Source: Ferruginibacter sp. (lineage in GTDB: Bacteria > Bacteroidota > Bacteroidia > Chitinophagales > Chitinophagaceae). From it: a DNA stretch of 62,872 bases. The stretch covers positions 1 to 62,872 of the forward strand of contig JAHBTN010000021.1 of NCBI GenBank assembly GCA_019638575.1, given 5' to 3'. This document shows, piece by piece, positions 43,904-53,088 of this stretch. Position numbers and translations under genes: made by a program. Positions within the stretch are counted from its first letter, which is position 1. Every line of letters starts with the position of its first letter. The notes below the pieces were generated by a model. That model made no database searches, was not told the origin of the DNA, and saw only the letters and a list, made by a program, of their open reading frames with translations.

Positions 43904-46303
43904 ATGGATAAGAAGTTTTATTTGCAGGGCGGAGAAGACGAAATGGAATTTATGCCAATTATACCCTTAAATGAAGATGAAGACGGAAGCGCTGATGAGC
44001 AGGCTATTCCGGCCGAAATACCCTTACTGGCGTTAAGAAATACCGTATTATTTCCGGGGGTGGTTTTACCTATTACTGTAGGCCGTGATAAAAGCATAAA
44101 GGCTGTAACAGACGCATATAAGGCTGACAAATTGATAGGAGTGGTGGCGCAAAAAGACAGTAATGTAGAAGAACCTTCAGTGAGCGACCTGGAAGATATT
44201 GGAACTGTGGCAAAAATTGCCAAATTGATAAAAATGCCCGATGGTGGAACAACCATCATAATACAGGGAAAAAAACGCTGTAAAATACAAGAGATAACTT
44301 CTGATGACCCTTACTTTAAAGCCAAGATTGAGGTATTAACAGAAGTATCGTTAAAAGATGATCCTGATTTTGATGCTATGATAGGAAGTATCAAAGACCT
44401 TGCAGGACAAATTATCAGCCTATCGCCCGGGCTACCCAGCGAAGCAGCCATTATTTTAAAAAATATTGAAAACCCTTCGTTTCTCATACATTTTGTAAGC
44501 AGCAATCTTAACAGCGATATTAAAGACAAACAACGGCTGCTTGAGATAAGCAATATTAAAGCAAGGGCCGAGTTACTGATGAACCTGATGCAGACCGAAC
44601 TGCAATACACCGAGCTAAAAAATAAAGTAACCAATAAAACCCGTGCCGAACTTGATAAACAGCAGCGGGAGTATTTTTTGCAACAGCAAATGAAAGCCAT
44701 TAAAGATGAACTGGGTGGCGATAATGTGGCTGAAGTAAAAGATATGCTTAAAAAAGCGGAAGAAAAAAAATGGCCTGCTGCTGCAAAGGAAATGTTTACC
44801 AAGGGTGTTGAAAAATTAGAACGGATGCATCCATCTACACCCGATTACTCGGTTGTGTATAATCATTTAGACCTGATGCTTGACCTGCCCTGGGAGGAAT
44901 ATACAGAAGATTCGTACGATTTAAAAAAGGCAAAAAAAGTTTTAGACCAGGATCATTATGGTATGCAAAAAATTAAAGAACGCATATTGGAATACCTGGC
45001 CGTATTAAAATTAAAGGGCGATATGAAATCGCCGATACTTTGTTTTCTTGGCCCTCCGGGCATAGGTAAAACAAGTTTGGGAAAAAGTATTGCAGCAGCT
45101 ATTCAGCGTAAATATGTAAGAGTAAGCCTGGGTGGTTTGCACGATGAAAGTGAAATTAGGGGGCATCGTAAAACATATATTGGCGCTATGCCGGGCCGTA
45201 TTTTACAATCTATACGAAAAGTAAAATCGGGCAACCCGGTGATGATATTGGATGAAATTGATAAAGTGGGCAGCGATCATAGGGGCGACCCTTCATCTGC
45301 CTTGCTGGAAGTGTTAGACCCTGAGCAAAACAATACTTTTTACGATAATTATCTTGAACTTGAATACGACCTGAGTAAAGTATTATTTATTGCCACGGCA
45401 AATAGTTTAAGCAATATTCCTGCTGCGTTAAGAGACAGGCTTGAGATAATTGACCTTAGCGGTTATGCTGTGGAAGAAAAAATAGAAATAGCCAAAAGGC
45501 ATTTGCTGCCCAAGCAAAAAGAAATGCATGGCCTTAAAGAAATGAATTTTAAGATAAGCGATTCGGTGATTGAAAAAATAATACAGGATTATACCAGGGA
45601 GAGTGGTGTTCGTGAACTTGACAGGCAACTTGCAAATGTGATGCGGTACCAGGCTAAAGAGTATGTTATAAAAGGAAAACTAAAAGCTTCAATTACTATA
45701 AATGATATTGTTAAAATACTTGGTAAGCCACGATACAGTAACGACTTGTATAAAATTGCCAATATGCCCGGTGTGGCAGTAGGCCTGGCATGGACCTATG
45801 TTGGCGGCGATATTTTATTTATTGAAACACAATTAAGTGACGGCAAAGGCGATTTAAAACTTACCGGTAACCTGGGTAATGTGATGAAAGAAAGTGCCAG
45901 CACGGCATTTACCTACCTGGAGGCAAACTGTAAAAAATTAAATATCGACCCCGCTGTATTCAATAAGAAAGATATACATATTCATGTGCCGGAAGGCGCC
46001 GTACCAAAAGACGGGCCAAGTGCCGGTATAACCATGCTGTCGGCATTGGCAAGCGCTTTTACCGGCCGTAAAATAAAACCTTACCTGGCTATGACGGGTG
46101 AAATAACTTTAAGAGGGCAGGTATTGCCGGTTGGCGGAATTAAAGAAAAAGTTTTAGCTGCACGCAGGGCAGGCTTAAAAGAAATTATCATGTGCTGGCA
46201 AAACGAAAAAGATGTGGATGAAATAAATCCCCAATATATTAAAGGCATTAAATTTCATTTTGTAAAAACCATGCAACAGGTGCTAGATCTTGCGTTGGTT
46301 TAA
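43904..46303 (+). CDS. lon: ATP-dependent Lon protease
   Basis: A cytoplasmic AAA+ protease that removes damaged and regulatory proteins. The LON N-terminal domain starts at about residue 38 (IPLLALRNTVLFPGVVLPI). The AAA+ domain has Walker A GPPGIGKTS and Walker B VMILDEIDK. The protease domain has PKDGPSAGIT with catalytic Ser706 and Lys747 in PVGGIKEK. At 799 aa it is full length. Confidence 0.97.
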   Translation: MDKKFYLQGGEDEMEFMPIIPLNEDEDGSADEQAIPAEIPLLALRNTVLFPGVVLPITVGRDKSIKAVTDAYKADKLIGVVAQKDSNVEEPSVSDLEDIGTVAKIAKLIKMPDGGTTIIIQGKKRCKIQEITSDDPYFKAKIEVLTEVSLKDDPDFDAMIGSIKDLAGQIISLSPGLPSEAAIILKNIENPSFLIHFVSSNLNSDIKDKQRLLEISNIKARAELLMNLMQTELQYTELKNKVTNKTRAELDKQQREYFLQQQMKAIKDELGGDNVAEVKDMLKKAEEKKWPAAAKEMFTKGVEKLERMHPSTPDYSVVYNHLDLMLDLPWEEYTEDSYDLKKAKKVLDQDHYGMQKIKERILEYLAVLKLKGDMKSPILCFLGPPGIGKTSLGKSIAAAIQRKYVRVSLGGLHDESEIRGHRKTYIGAMPGRILQSIRKVKSGNPVMILDEIDKVGSDHRGDPSSALLEVLDPEQNNTFYDNYLELEYDLSKVLFIATANSLSNIPAALRDRLEIIDLSGYAVEEKIEIAKRHLLPKQKEMHGLKEMNFKISDSVIEKIIQDYTRESGVRELDRQLANVMRYQAKEYVIKGKLKASITINDIVKILGKPRYSNDLYKIANMPGVAVGLAWTYVGGDILFIETQLSDGKGDLKLTGNLGNVMKESASTAFTYLEANCKKLNIDPAVFNKKDIHIHVPEGAVPKDGPSAGITMLSALASAFTGRKIKPYLAMTGEITLRGQVLPVGGIKEKVLAARRAGLKEIIMCWQNEKDVDEINPQYIKGIKFHFVKTMQQVLDLALV

Positions 46304-46397
46304 AAATAATATTGGGTAAACAACCAAACAGCCTTTTTTAACGTAACTAATAATAAGCTATCAACAGGTTTTAAGTTGATTGTTTTAAGGGTTAATG

Positions 46398-46434
46398 AAT
46401 TCCCTCCTGTTCCCGGGAGGGAATTGTTGTTTTA
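46398..46434. terminator. Rho-independent terminator between convergent genes
   Basis: AATTCCCTCC (46398-46407) and GGAGGGAATT (46416-46425) form a perfect 10-bp stem with an 8-nt loop, followed on the + strand by GTTGTTTT. It terminates lon and could also serve the convergent minus-strand gene ending at 46444. Confidence 0.75.
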
Positions 46435-46443
46435 AATTTATGT

Positions 46444-46932
46444 TTATAACCTTTGCCGGTCCATCCAGTCTACCTCTTTTTTAGTTGTAAAAGCCTGTAT
46501 AATGGCAATTAAAAAAAGAGTGGCAATATTGCCGGCCAAAAAAGGAAGGCTGTAACAACGGTAAGCCGATATGTCTGTTGCATATTTTGTAAAAAAAGAA
46601 ATCATATCGGCAATCAACACAACAATACTGATGATAATACCAGCCACAAAAATTATTTTTGAAACATATCGTACAGCAGCAACCGGGTGTTTTGCAGTTC
46701 GTTTAAAAAAAATAAAATATACCGTTGAAAAAAGTGCCGGCGCAATGGTAATCAAACCTAATCCAAAAACAATATCAGCCACATTGGATGAAACAATTTT
46801 TGATAATCCCCAAAAGAATGCGACCAATAAAGCCAGTATCACCGGCACCGACAGGAATAATAAAAATATGATGACATATAGTTTTGAATATTTGGTAAAC
46901 CGGTTGTCCATTGGTATATACTGTTTATTCAA
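46444..46932 (-). CDS. Four-helix membrane protein, unknown function
   Basis: A 162-aa protein with four hydrophobic segments at about 18-42, 50-74, 88-112 and 125-148 and no recognisable catalytic motif. The N-terminus is polar (NKQYIPMDNRFTKYSK). It overlaps the upstream M42 peptidase gene by 8 nt, so the two may be co-transcribed. I do not recognise a named family. Confidence 0.65.
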   Translation of the reverse strand: MNKQYIPMDNRFTKYSKLYVIIFLLFLSVPVILALLVAFFWGLSKIVSSNVADIVFGLGLITIAPALFSTVYFIFFKRTAKHPVAAVRYVSKIIFVAGIIISIVVLIADMISFFTKYATDISAYRCYSLPFLAGNIATLFLIAIIQAFTTKKEVDWMDRQRL

Positions 46933-48031
46933 AGTAGCTCAAATTAGTTTTTGGTGTAAGCCTTAATATGGTTTCGTACATCAGCCTGATAGTATTTTCA
47001 ATATCATCTTTATGCAACATTTCAACCGTTGTGTGCATATACCGTAAAGGAATTGATATTAATGCCGATGGGCAGCCATCGTTGCTATAAGCAAATGCAT
47101 CGGTATCGGTACCGGTACTCCTGCTTACGGTATGGTATTGTACAGGTATCTTGTTTTTTTCTGCTGTGGTTTTTATAAAGTCGAGCAGTTTATTATGCAC
47201 TGCCGGGCCGTAAGTAAGCGATGGTCCGCTGCCACAACTGCATTCACCTTCTTTCATCTTGCTTATCATGGGTGTGGTGGTATCGTGCGTTACATCGGTT
47301 ATGATGGCCGCATCGGGTTTAATGCGGCGGGCAATCATTTCGGCGCCACGTAATCCTATTTCTTCCTGCACAGCATTTACAATATATAATCCATAAGGTA
47401 TTTTTTTCTTGTTGGCTTTTAATAAACGGGCTACTTCGGCAATCATAAATCCACCAATGCGGTTATCAAATGCACGGCCAATTAAATGACCGTAGGCAAT
47501 CTCTTCAAAACCTTCTTCATAAGTGGCAACAGCACCTATATGAATACCCAGGGCTTCCACTTCTTTCTTGTTCCTGGCGCCACAATCCAAAAACAGGTTT
47601 TCTACCTTTGGTTGCGTTTCCTTATCACCGTTACTTAATCTTGTATGAATGGCAGGCCAGCCAAACACTGCTTTTACAATACCCTTTTTACCATGAATAT
47701 TCACCCGCATGGATGGCGCTATCTGGTGGTCAACTCCGCCGTTTCGTTTAAGGTATATCAGCCCCTCGGGCGAAATATAATTCACAAACCAGCTTATTTC
47801 ATCTGCATGGGCTTCTATCACTACTTTAAACTTTGCATCGGGATTAATAACAGCTACTGCTGTACCGTAGGGGTCGGTAAAAAAACTGTCCACATTAGGT
47901 TTTATATAATCGAGCCAAATTTTTTGCCCGCTGCTTTCAAAACCTGTGGGTGAAGGGTTATTGATATAATTCTTTAAAAAACTGTACGATTGTTCGGTTA
48001 AGATGCTTTTTGTTTTTTTTGCTTTAGCCAT
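46925..48031 (-). CDS. M42 family metallopeptidase (glutamyl aminopeptidase-like)
   Basis: A di-zinc aminopeptidase of the M42 (PepA/FrvX-like) family. VIEAHADEISWFV (His75, Asp77), GRAFDNRIGG (bridging Asp), NAVQEEIGLRGA (catalytic and metal Glu), ITDVTHDTT and a final YMHTTVEM His provide the metal site. At 368 aa it has the typical length. Likely cytoplasmic; it degrades peptides. Confidence 0.93.
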   Translation of the reverse strand: MAKAKKTKSILTEQSYSFLKNYINNPSPTGFESSGQKIWLDYIKPNVDSFFTDPYGTAVAVINPDAKFKVVIEAHADEISWFVNYISPEGLIYLKRNGGVDHQIAPSMRVNIHGKKGIVKAVFGWPAIHTRLSNGDKETQPKVENLFLDCGARNKKEVEALGIHIGAVATYEEGFEEIAYGHLIGRAFDNRIGGFMIAEVARLLKANKKKIPYGLYIVNAVQEEIGLRGAEMIARRIKPDAAIITDVTHDTTTPMISKMKEGECSCGSGPSLTYGPAVHNKLLDFIKTTAEKNKIPVQYHTVSRSTGTDTDAFAYSNDGCPSALISIPLRYMHTTVEMLHKDDIENTIRLMYETILRLTPKTNLSYFE

Positions 48032-48059
48032 GATTAAGTTTTTGATGACGCAAAATTAC

Positions 48060-48890
48060 TTAAATACCGGCTACGAATGTTGCTATCGCCGAAAATAACA
48101 TCATCCCATCTACAATAAAATAATAAAACAGGTAACCTTGTTTTTTTTGAGAGAAAAAATAAACTACCAACAGGGCTAAGGTAGAAACCTGTAAGCCAAC
48201 TGAGTGCCAGGCATGAATACCAAATTGCTTATAAAAAAAATTGCTGATGAACAATACGGCAAATATGAAATAAATGAGCAGGTTCAGCATCGCCGGCTTA
48301 AGGTCTGTAGCCAGGCTGTGCAGGCCTCGTATTTTATCCATCGCTTTATCACGGTTATCAAAAATGATACAAAGCATCAGCATAAAAAGAAACCTGCGTG
48401 TGAACACAAAAAAATCGGCGCCTGATAAATGGAAAATACTTTTTTGCAACGGTATTATCACAGTTACATAAGCCCAGGTAAAGGCCAGCAAAAATGTTTT
48501 AAACACACCGGCTTTTCGGGTAAAATGCAAAAACCTGATGGGCAGCAGCGGTACCGAATATAATATGGTTAATGCAACAGCAGTGATAATAAAACGCAAT
48601 GCTAACCCCGACTGGTAAAAAAATAATAACATACCGGTGCCTGCAAAAAGCATCAGCAACAACCCTGTCTGTTCTTTTTTATAAACCTGCAACAGGCTGT
48701 AATCTGTCATCAGCGAAAATTTGCTCAGCATCCAGTAAAAATTATAACTGCACAGCGTGGCACAAAAAATAAAACCATACAAAGGGATATTATGCTGCAG
48801 GTTAAGCAACTGCACTGTTTGAAATGCAAGCGCTGCTGCACATACGGCAATAAAGATAGAATGCGATAAGATGAATTGGAGCCACTTCAT
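48060..48890 (-). CDS. UbiA-like polytopic membrane protein
   Basis: A 276-aa protein with eight or nine hydrophobic segments. The segment IIFDNRDKAMDKIRGLHSLA resembles the second DxxxD motif of UbiA prenyltransferases. The region where the first motif (NDxxD type) is expected reads SYNFYWMLSK and lacks both aspartates. It may be a UbiA relative with altered or lost activity. The substrate is unknown. It ends close to the lipoprotein gene upstream, with no gap to speak of. Confidence 0.6.
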   Translation of the reverse strand: MKWLQFILSHSIFIAVCAAALAFQTVQLLNLQHNIPLYGFIFCATLCSYNFYWMLSKFSLMTDYSLLQVYKKEQTGLLLMLFAGTGMLLFFYQSGLALRFIITAVALTILYSVPLLPIRFLHFTRKAGVFKTFLLAFTWAYVTVIIPLQKSIFHLSGADFFVFTRRFLFMLMLCIIFDNRDKAMDKIRGLHSLATDLKPAMLNLLIYFIFAVLFISNFFYKQFGIHAWHSVGLQVSTLALLVVYFFSQKKQGYLFYYFIVDGMMLFSAIATFVAGI

Positions 48891-49358
48891 TTATGGAAGT
48901 GAAAAATAGTAAAAAGGTTGGTCAGTTACCAAAACATTGCTTTTGTTTTTTGCAAAGTCGGTAACATACACTTCAAAATAAAGTGTATCAACATAGGGCC
49001 GCTGGTTTACGGGCAAGTTACGGCCACCCAAAACAGAAAGAAGGCCTAAATCAATTTCAGCTTTAAAGTTCGATTTGTTTGCAGCCCTTAAGTCGGGAAA
49101 TATCAATGAATCTTCCTTACTGGTTAGCAGGTTTTTAATATATATCTTGGCTGTATCTGAGCCTGCAATAAAGCCCAGGTCGCCTTCGGCATCAGTAATT
49201 TCTAAAGTCATTACCGGTTCATTAGTATTGTTGCTGTAATTGCTGCCCTGGTTGGGATTATACGATTTAAAAGTAATTTGCGGAGCCGTTGTAAATTTAT
49301 CTTTTTTACAAGCTGCAAAAAGCAAAACAATTATTGCAAATACTAAAGTGAAACGCAT
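48891..49358 (-). CDS. Predicted lipoprotein, unknown function
   Basis: A 155-aa secreted lipoprotein. The signal peptide (RFTLVFAIIVLLFAAC) ends in a lipobox with Cys17, followed by KKDK. The mature part looks like a beta-sandwich (MTLEITDAEGDLGFIAG, IDLGLLSVLGG, LYFEVYVTDFAKNKSN), a layout common in small Bacteroidota lipoproteins. No enzyme motif is seen. The stop codon abuts the UbiA-like gene. Confidence 0.75.
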   Translation of the reverse strand: MRFTLVFAIIVLLFAACKKDKFTTAPQITFKSYNPNQGSNYSNNTNEPVMTLEITDAEGDLGFIAGSDTAKIYIKNLLTSKEDSLIFPDLRAANKSNFKAEIDLGLLSVLGGRNLPVNQRPYVDTLYFEVYVTDFAKNKSNVLVTDQPFYYFSLP

Positions 49359-49376
49359 CTTTGTAGTTTATAAGTT

Positions 49377-49384
49377 CAAATGTA
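49377..49384 (-). promoter_or_regulatory. Minus-strand -7 box for the lipoprotein gene
   Basis: On the minus strand this reads TACATTTG, matching TAnnTTTG, 18 nt upstream of the lipoprotein start. The nearest TTG upstream gives a spacer of only about 16 nt, so the -33 part is weak. It would produce a very short leader and drive the lipoprotein and UbiA-like genes. Confidence 0.4.
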
Positions 49385-49394
49385 AAGAAAGCAG

Positions 49395-50411
49395 GTGAAA
49401 CAACCCGTTAAAAATACAGACTTTAATAACAGGGTATTCGCTGCCTCTGCCGAAAATTTTAATGCACTGGCAGTTGAATTGTTTAACTTTCAGTACCATA
49501 ATAATAAAGTGTATCATCAATATTGCCAGTCGCTTAAAATAAATCCATCTCAAATTACCCTGGCACAAAAAATACCTTTTTTACCTATCTCTTTATTTAA
49601 AAAATTTGAAATAAAAACAACCGAATTTACAGCCGAAGCCGTTTTTGAAAGCAGCGGTACTACACAATCGGTTAACAGCAGGCATTTTGTAAAGCAGCTT
49701 TCAATTTATACTGAAAGTTTTAGCAAGGCCTTTGAGCAATTTTATGGTAAAGCTAAAAACAAATGTATACTTGGTTTATTGCCTTCGTACCTGGAGCGTA
49801 ACAATGCTTCGCTGGTTGTAATGGCAGATGAACTTATAAAGAAAACTAAAAACCCTTTGAGTGGGTTTTATTTGCACAATCTTGAAAAACTTTACCGCAC
49901 TTTACTGCATAACGAGTTGTTAAAAATTCCCACAATACTCATTGGCGTTACTTATGCATTATTGGATTTTGCAGAAAAATACCCCATGCAGTTGCGTAAT
50001 ACCATAATCATGGAAACAGGAGGAATGAAGGGCAGGCGGGCCGAAATGACAAGAGAAGAAGTGCATGGTTACCTGCAAAAACAATTAGGGATAAGCCTGG
50101 TACATTCCGAATACGGGATGACAGAATTATTATCGCAGGCCTATTCAAAAGGCGATGGTATTTTTCATTGCCCGGGATGGATGAAAGTTTTAATCAGGGA
50201 TGAAGACGATCCTTTTCATGTTAGGGCTGCAGCTACGGCAGTAAAAAAGCCACTAACAGGCCTCATAAATATTATAGACCTGGCCAATATTTACAGTTGC
50301 TGTTTTATTGCTACAGATGATATAGGCAGGTTACACAATAATGGAAGTTTTGAGGTGCTGGGCCGTATGGATAATAGTGATATTCGTGGTTGCAGTTTAA
50401 TGGCTTTGTAA
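49395..50411 (+). CDS. LuxE-like acyl-protein synthetase / adenylate-forming enzyme
   Basis: A member of the acyl-protein synthetase (LuxE, PF04443-type) family, relatives of ANL adenylating enzymes. FESSGTTQS is the phosphate-binding motif, followed by GLLPSYLERNNASLVVM, METGGMKGRR and SEYGMTELLSQAY, the adenine-site equivalent. In Bacteroidota such proteins are standalone; lux genes are absent here. Its acyl substrate is unknown. GTG start; it is divergent from the lipoprotein gene. Confidence 0.82.
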   Translation: MKQPVKNTDFNNRVFAASAENFNALAVELFNFQYHNNKVYHQYCQSLKINPSQITLAQKIPFLPISLFKKFEIKTTEFTAEAVFESSGTTQSVNSRHFVKQLSIYTESFSKAFEQFYGKAKNKCILGLLPSYLERNNASLVVMADELIKKTKNPLSGFYLHNLEKLYRTLLHNELLKIPTILIGVTYALLDFAEKYPMQLRNTIIMETGGMKGRRAEMTREEVHGYLQKQLGISLVHSEYGMTELLSQAYSKGDGIFHCPGWMKVLIRDEDDPFHVRAAATAVKKPLTGLINIIDLANIYSCCFIATDDIGRLHNNGSFEVLGRMDNSDIRGCSLMAL

Positions 50412-50483
50412 ATCAATTATCAACATCTTTTTAAGGCAGTAATAAAAAATAATATTAGGGTTAATTTTTTAATTCAATACCCT

Positions 50484-50491
50484 TATCTTTG
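50484..50491 (+). promoter_or_regulatory. -7 box for tRNA-Lys
   Basis: TATCTTTG is a full match to TAnnTTTG and is 22 nt upstream of the mature tRNA 5' end. The -33 position has only TTAA. This is a probable tRNA promoter. Confidence 0.6.
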
Positions 50492-50513
50492 CAATCCAAA
50501 AATTAAAAGGGAT

Positions 50514-50586
50514 GAATTGGTAGCTCAGTTGGTAGAGCAATACACTTTTAATGTATGGGCCCTGGGTTCGAGTCCCAGCCAGTTCA
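50514..50586 (+). tRNA. tRNA-Lys (anticodon TTT)
   Basis: A 73-nt cloverleaf without encoded CCA. The acceptor stem GAATTGG (50514-50520) pairs with CCAGTTC (50579-50585) with one G-T, and the discriminator base is A. The D-arm is GCTC/GAGC. The anticodon stem ATACA/TGTAT encloses loop CTTTTAA with anticodon TTT. The T-arm CTGGG/CCCAG encloses TTCGAGT. It is the only tRNA in the window. Confidence 0.96.
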
Positions 50587-50653
50587 CAAAGGGAATTCTT
50601 AAAACGGGTTCCCTTTTCTTTTTCAGTTACATACTCTCTTTTTTGGGGTAAAA

Positions 50654-50684
50654 TTGTGTTGGGCAGTTTAATCCTCTATTTTTG
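50654..50684 (+). promoter_or_regulatory. Promoter of the SDR gene, probably leaderless
   Basis: TTG at 50654-50656 and TATTTTTG at 50677-50684 are 20 nt apart, a good Bacteroidota promoter. The ATG at 50690 begins only 6 nt after the -7 box, so transcription should start at or next to the start codon, giving a leaderless mRNA. Confidence 0.65.
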
Positions 50685-50689
50685 TAATT

Positions 50690-51502
50690 ATGAGCAGTTA
50701 TTATTTTAAAGATAAGGTGGTGGTAATTACCGGTGGCAGCGATGGTATTGGTAAAGCGCTTGTAGATGCATTAATACTGCAAGGCGCTAAAGTGGCTACC
50801 TGCGGCCGTAACCAGGATAAATTGTACGACCTGCAAATGCTACACCCGGGCAAACACCTGCATACCATGGTAGCCGATGTAAGCAATTATAATGACTGCA
50901 GGAATTTTATTGACAGCACCATACAGTTTTTTGGCGGTATCGACATACTTATTAATAATGCCGGTATTTCAATGAAAGCATTGTTAAAAGATCTTGATAT
51001 AGAAGTGATACGCAAAGTGATGGATATTAATTTTAATGGTACACTATATTGCACCAGGCTGGCACTTGATGCTATCATTAAAAGCAAAGGAACTATTGTA
51101 GGTATTTCTTCCATTGCCGGGTTCAGGGGCCTTCCGGGCCGCAGCGGCTATTCTGCCAGCAAATTTGCCATCAATGGTTTTTTAGAAGCATTGCGTATTG
51201 AGCTGATGGATGAAGGTGTAAATGTAATGTGGGTTAGCCCCGGGTTTACATCCTCTAACATACGAAATGTTGCATTGGATAAACAGGGAAAATCGCAGGG
51301 AGAAAGCCCGTTGGATGAAACTAAGTTGATGAGCTCTGAAAAATGCGCTGCTTTAATTTTAAAAGCCATCCAAAAACGAAGGCGCACACTGGTATTAACC
51401 GCTACAGGTAAAACCACCGTTTTTATGAACCGGTTTTTTCCATCACTGGCCGATAAACTTGTAAAGAAATATTATTTTAAAAATGGAGAGTTGGTAAAAT
51501 AA
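50690..51502 (+). CDS. Short-chain dehydrogenase/reductase
   Basis: A classical SDR oxidoreductase using NAD(P)H. The nucleotide-binding TGGSDGIG (14-21), the NNAGIS motif, catalytic Ser in GISSIAG and YSASK (Tyr and Lys) are all present. An Arg after the second strand (CGRNQDKL) suggests NADP preference. The basic C-terminus (RFFPSLADKLVKKYYF) resembles the membrane-associating end of DHRS7-type SDRs. The substrate is unknown. It is 270 aa. Confidence 0.92.
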   Translation: MSSYYFKDKVVVITGGSDGIGKALVDALILQGAKVATCGRNQDKLYDLQMLHPGKHLHTMVADVSNYNDCRNFIDSTIQFFGGIDILINNAGISMKALLKDLDIEVIRKVMDINFNGTLYCTRLALDAIIKSKGTIVGISSIAGFRGLPGRSGYSASKFAINGFLEALRIELMDEGVNVMWVSPGFTSSNIRNVALDKQGKSQGESPLDETKLMSSEKCAALILKAIQKRRRTLVLTATGKTTVFMNRFFPSLADKLVKKYYFKNGELVK

Positions 51503-51559
51503 AACACCGGCTTTTTACAACAGTTACAACAGCAAGTATAAAATAAACAGCTTTAAAAA

Positions 51560-52387
51560 ATGCCCTTAATAACGATTACTTCAGATATTGGCAGCCAGGA
51601 TTTTTTAATTGGCGCCATTAAAGGGCAATTGTTGCAGTGCAATAATAATTTTAACCTGGTAGATATTACACATAATCTTTTGCCTTTTAACTATCCACAG
51701 GCTGCTTATGTTTGCCGTAATGCTATTAAAAATTTTCCGGCGGGCACATTCCATCTTATTCTTGTTAATTTATTTGATGAAAAGCCAGACCATCTTTTGC
51801 TGGCGCTGCACAATGGGCATTATATTGCCTGTGCCGATAACGGTTTACTTACCATGATACTGGAAGAAGTGCCACAGCAGGTTACATCTTTACAGTTTCA
51901 AAACAACCAGCAAAAAAATACTATTTACTGTACAGCCGTTTTTGCCGATGCTTTTAATGCTATCTGCAATGGAAAAAAAATTGAAGAACTGGGCGATGCA
52001 TCCGTTTCTATAAGGGTAAAAAATCCATTGCGGCCATTGCTTGGCGCAAATTATATAGAAGGGCAAATCATTTATGTAGATAGTTTTGAAAATGTGATTG
52101 TAAATATTCATAAAGATGAGTTTGAAGAACACCGCAAGGGGCGCCGCTTTACCATTGCATTTAAACGGGATGAAGTGATAGACCGTATCAGCGAAACCTA
52201 TGCCGATGTACATGAAGGCGAAAAACTTGCCCTCTTTAACTCGGCCGGTTACCTCGAGATTGCCATTAATAAAGGCAATGCTGCCGGCTTACTGGGCTTA
52301 GAGGCTTTTTCGCAAAAACAATTACAGCAAAGCAAGTACATGAACAGCCGGCTTTTTTATCAAACAGTAAAAGTATATTTTGAATAA
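51560..52387 (+). CDS. SAM hydroxide adenosyltransferase (DUF62)
   Basis: It belongs to the SAM hydrolase family related to fluorinase and chlorinase; most bacterial members split SAM to adenosine and methionine using water. ITSDIGSQDF holds the expected active-site Asp, with VDITHNLLPFN and FADAFNAICNG downstream; the C-terminal barrel contains YVDSFENVIVNI. There is no fluorinase-specific loop I can point to. It is 275 aa. Confidence 0.9.
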   Translation: MPLITITSDIGSQDFLIGAIKGQLLQCNNNFNLVDITHNLLPFNYPQAAYVCRNAIKNFPAGTFHLILVNLFDEKPDHLLLALHNGHYIACADNGLLTMILEEVPQQVTSLQFQNNQQKNTIYCTAVFADAFNAICNGKKIEELGDASVSIRVKNPLRPLLGANYIEGQIIYVDSFENVIVNIHKDEFEEHRKGRRFTIAFKRDEVIDRISETYADVHEGEKLALFNSAGYLEIAINKGNAAGLLGLEAFSQKQLQQSKYMNSRLFYQTVKVYFE

Positions 52388-52496
52388 CCAAACCGTACCG
52401 GTAAAAGTTTTACGATGGTATATTTATGAATAATGAATTAATTTAGAAACATATTTTATAAATAAAAACCAATCGATACCTCTATAAAACAAAGGC

Positions 52497-53081
52497 TTGG
52501 CATTTTTAAAAAACATATCAAAAGACACATCTGCCGACAAGGAACTGGTAACTGCTTTTAAAACCAGTGGCGATATTAATTTTTTAAGTACTTTATACCA
52601 GCGTTATATGGATTTGGTATTTGGTGTGTGCCTAAAATATTTTAAAGACCCCGAACGAAGCAAAGATGCCGTTATGGATATTTTTGATGAATTAAATACC
52701 AAGTTAAAGGTACACGAGGTGGATAATTTTAAAGGATGGCTGCATGTATTGGCCCGTAATTACTGCCTGATGCAATTGCGAAGCCCACGAAACATGAAAA
52801 CAACCGAATTTAACCCCGTTTTTATGTATTCTGAACAAAATACGCATCTGAATGGCGAAGCTTTGGAAAAAGAAGAGAATTTTAAAAAAATGGAACTTTG
52901 TATTGAAACATTACCCGAAGAACAAAAGCAATCGGTTAAATTGTTTTACCTGGAAAGTAAATGCTATAATGAAATTGCCGAAATAACCGGTTTTGATTGG
53001 AATAAAGTAAGAAGTTATATACAAAACGGTAAGCGTAATCTTAAAATTTGTATGGAAGGCAAACAAAATAAAACAGATTAA
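52497..53081 (+). CDS. ECF-type RNA polymerase sigma factor
   Basis: A sigma-70 family ECF factor. Region 2 lies at about 25-95 (YQRYMDLVFGVCLKYFKDPERSKDAVMDIF, then FKGWLHVLARNYCLMQLR), and region 4 at about 130-185 (LPEEQKQSVKLFYLESKCYNEIAEITGFDWNKVRSYIQNGKRNLK). Length is 194 aa. TTG start at 52497. The gene 7 nt downstream probably encodes its membrane-bound partner. Confidence 0.92.
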   Translation: MAFLKNISKDTSADKELVTAFKTSGDINFLSTLYQRYMDLVFGVCLKYFKDPERSKDAVMDIFDELNTKLKVHEVDNFKGWLHVLARNYCLMQLRSPRNMKTTEFNPVFMYSEQNTHLNGEALEKEENFKKMELCIETLPEEQKQSVKLFYLESKCYNEIAEITGFDWNKVRSYIQNGKRNLKICMEGKQNKTD

Positions 53082-53088
53082 TAAGGCC

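Noticed and set aside
44311-44802. 163-aa minus-strand ORF
   Set aside because: It is antisense to lon and serine/leucine-rich, a shadow of the coiled region.
49395-50411. Part of a bioluminescence (lux) operon
   Set aside because: Only the LuxE-like acyl-protein synthetase fold is present; no luxAB, luxC or luxD is found.
50514-50586. Integration site at the tRNA-Lys 3' end
   Set aside because: No integrase gene or repeated copy of the tRNA 3' end is seen in the flanking sequence.
51560-52387. Fluorinase or chlorinase
   Set aside because: The protein matches the general SAM hydroxide adenosyltransferase family, and no halogenase-specific loop or halometabolite gene is visible.
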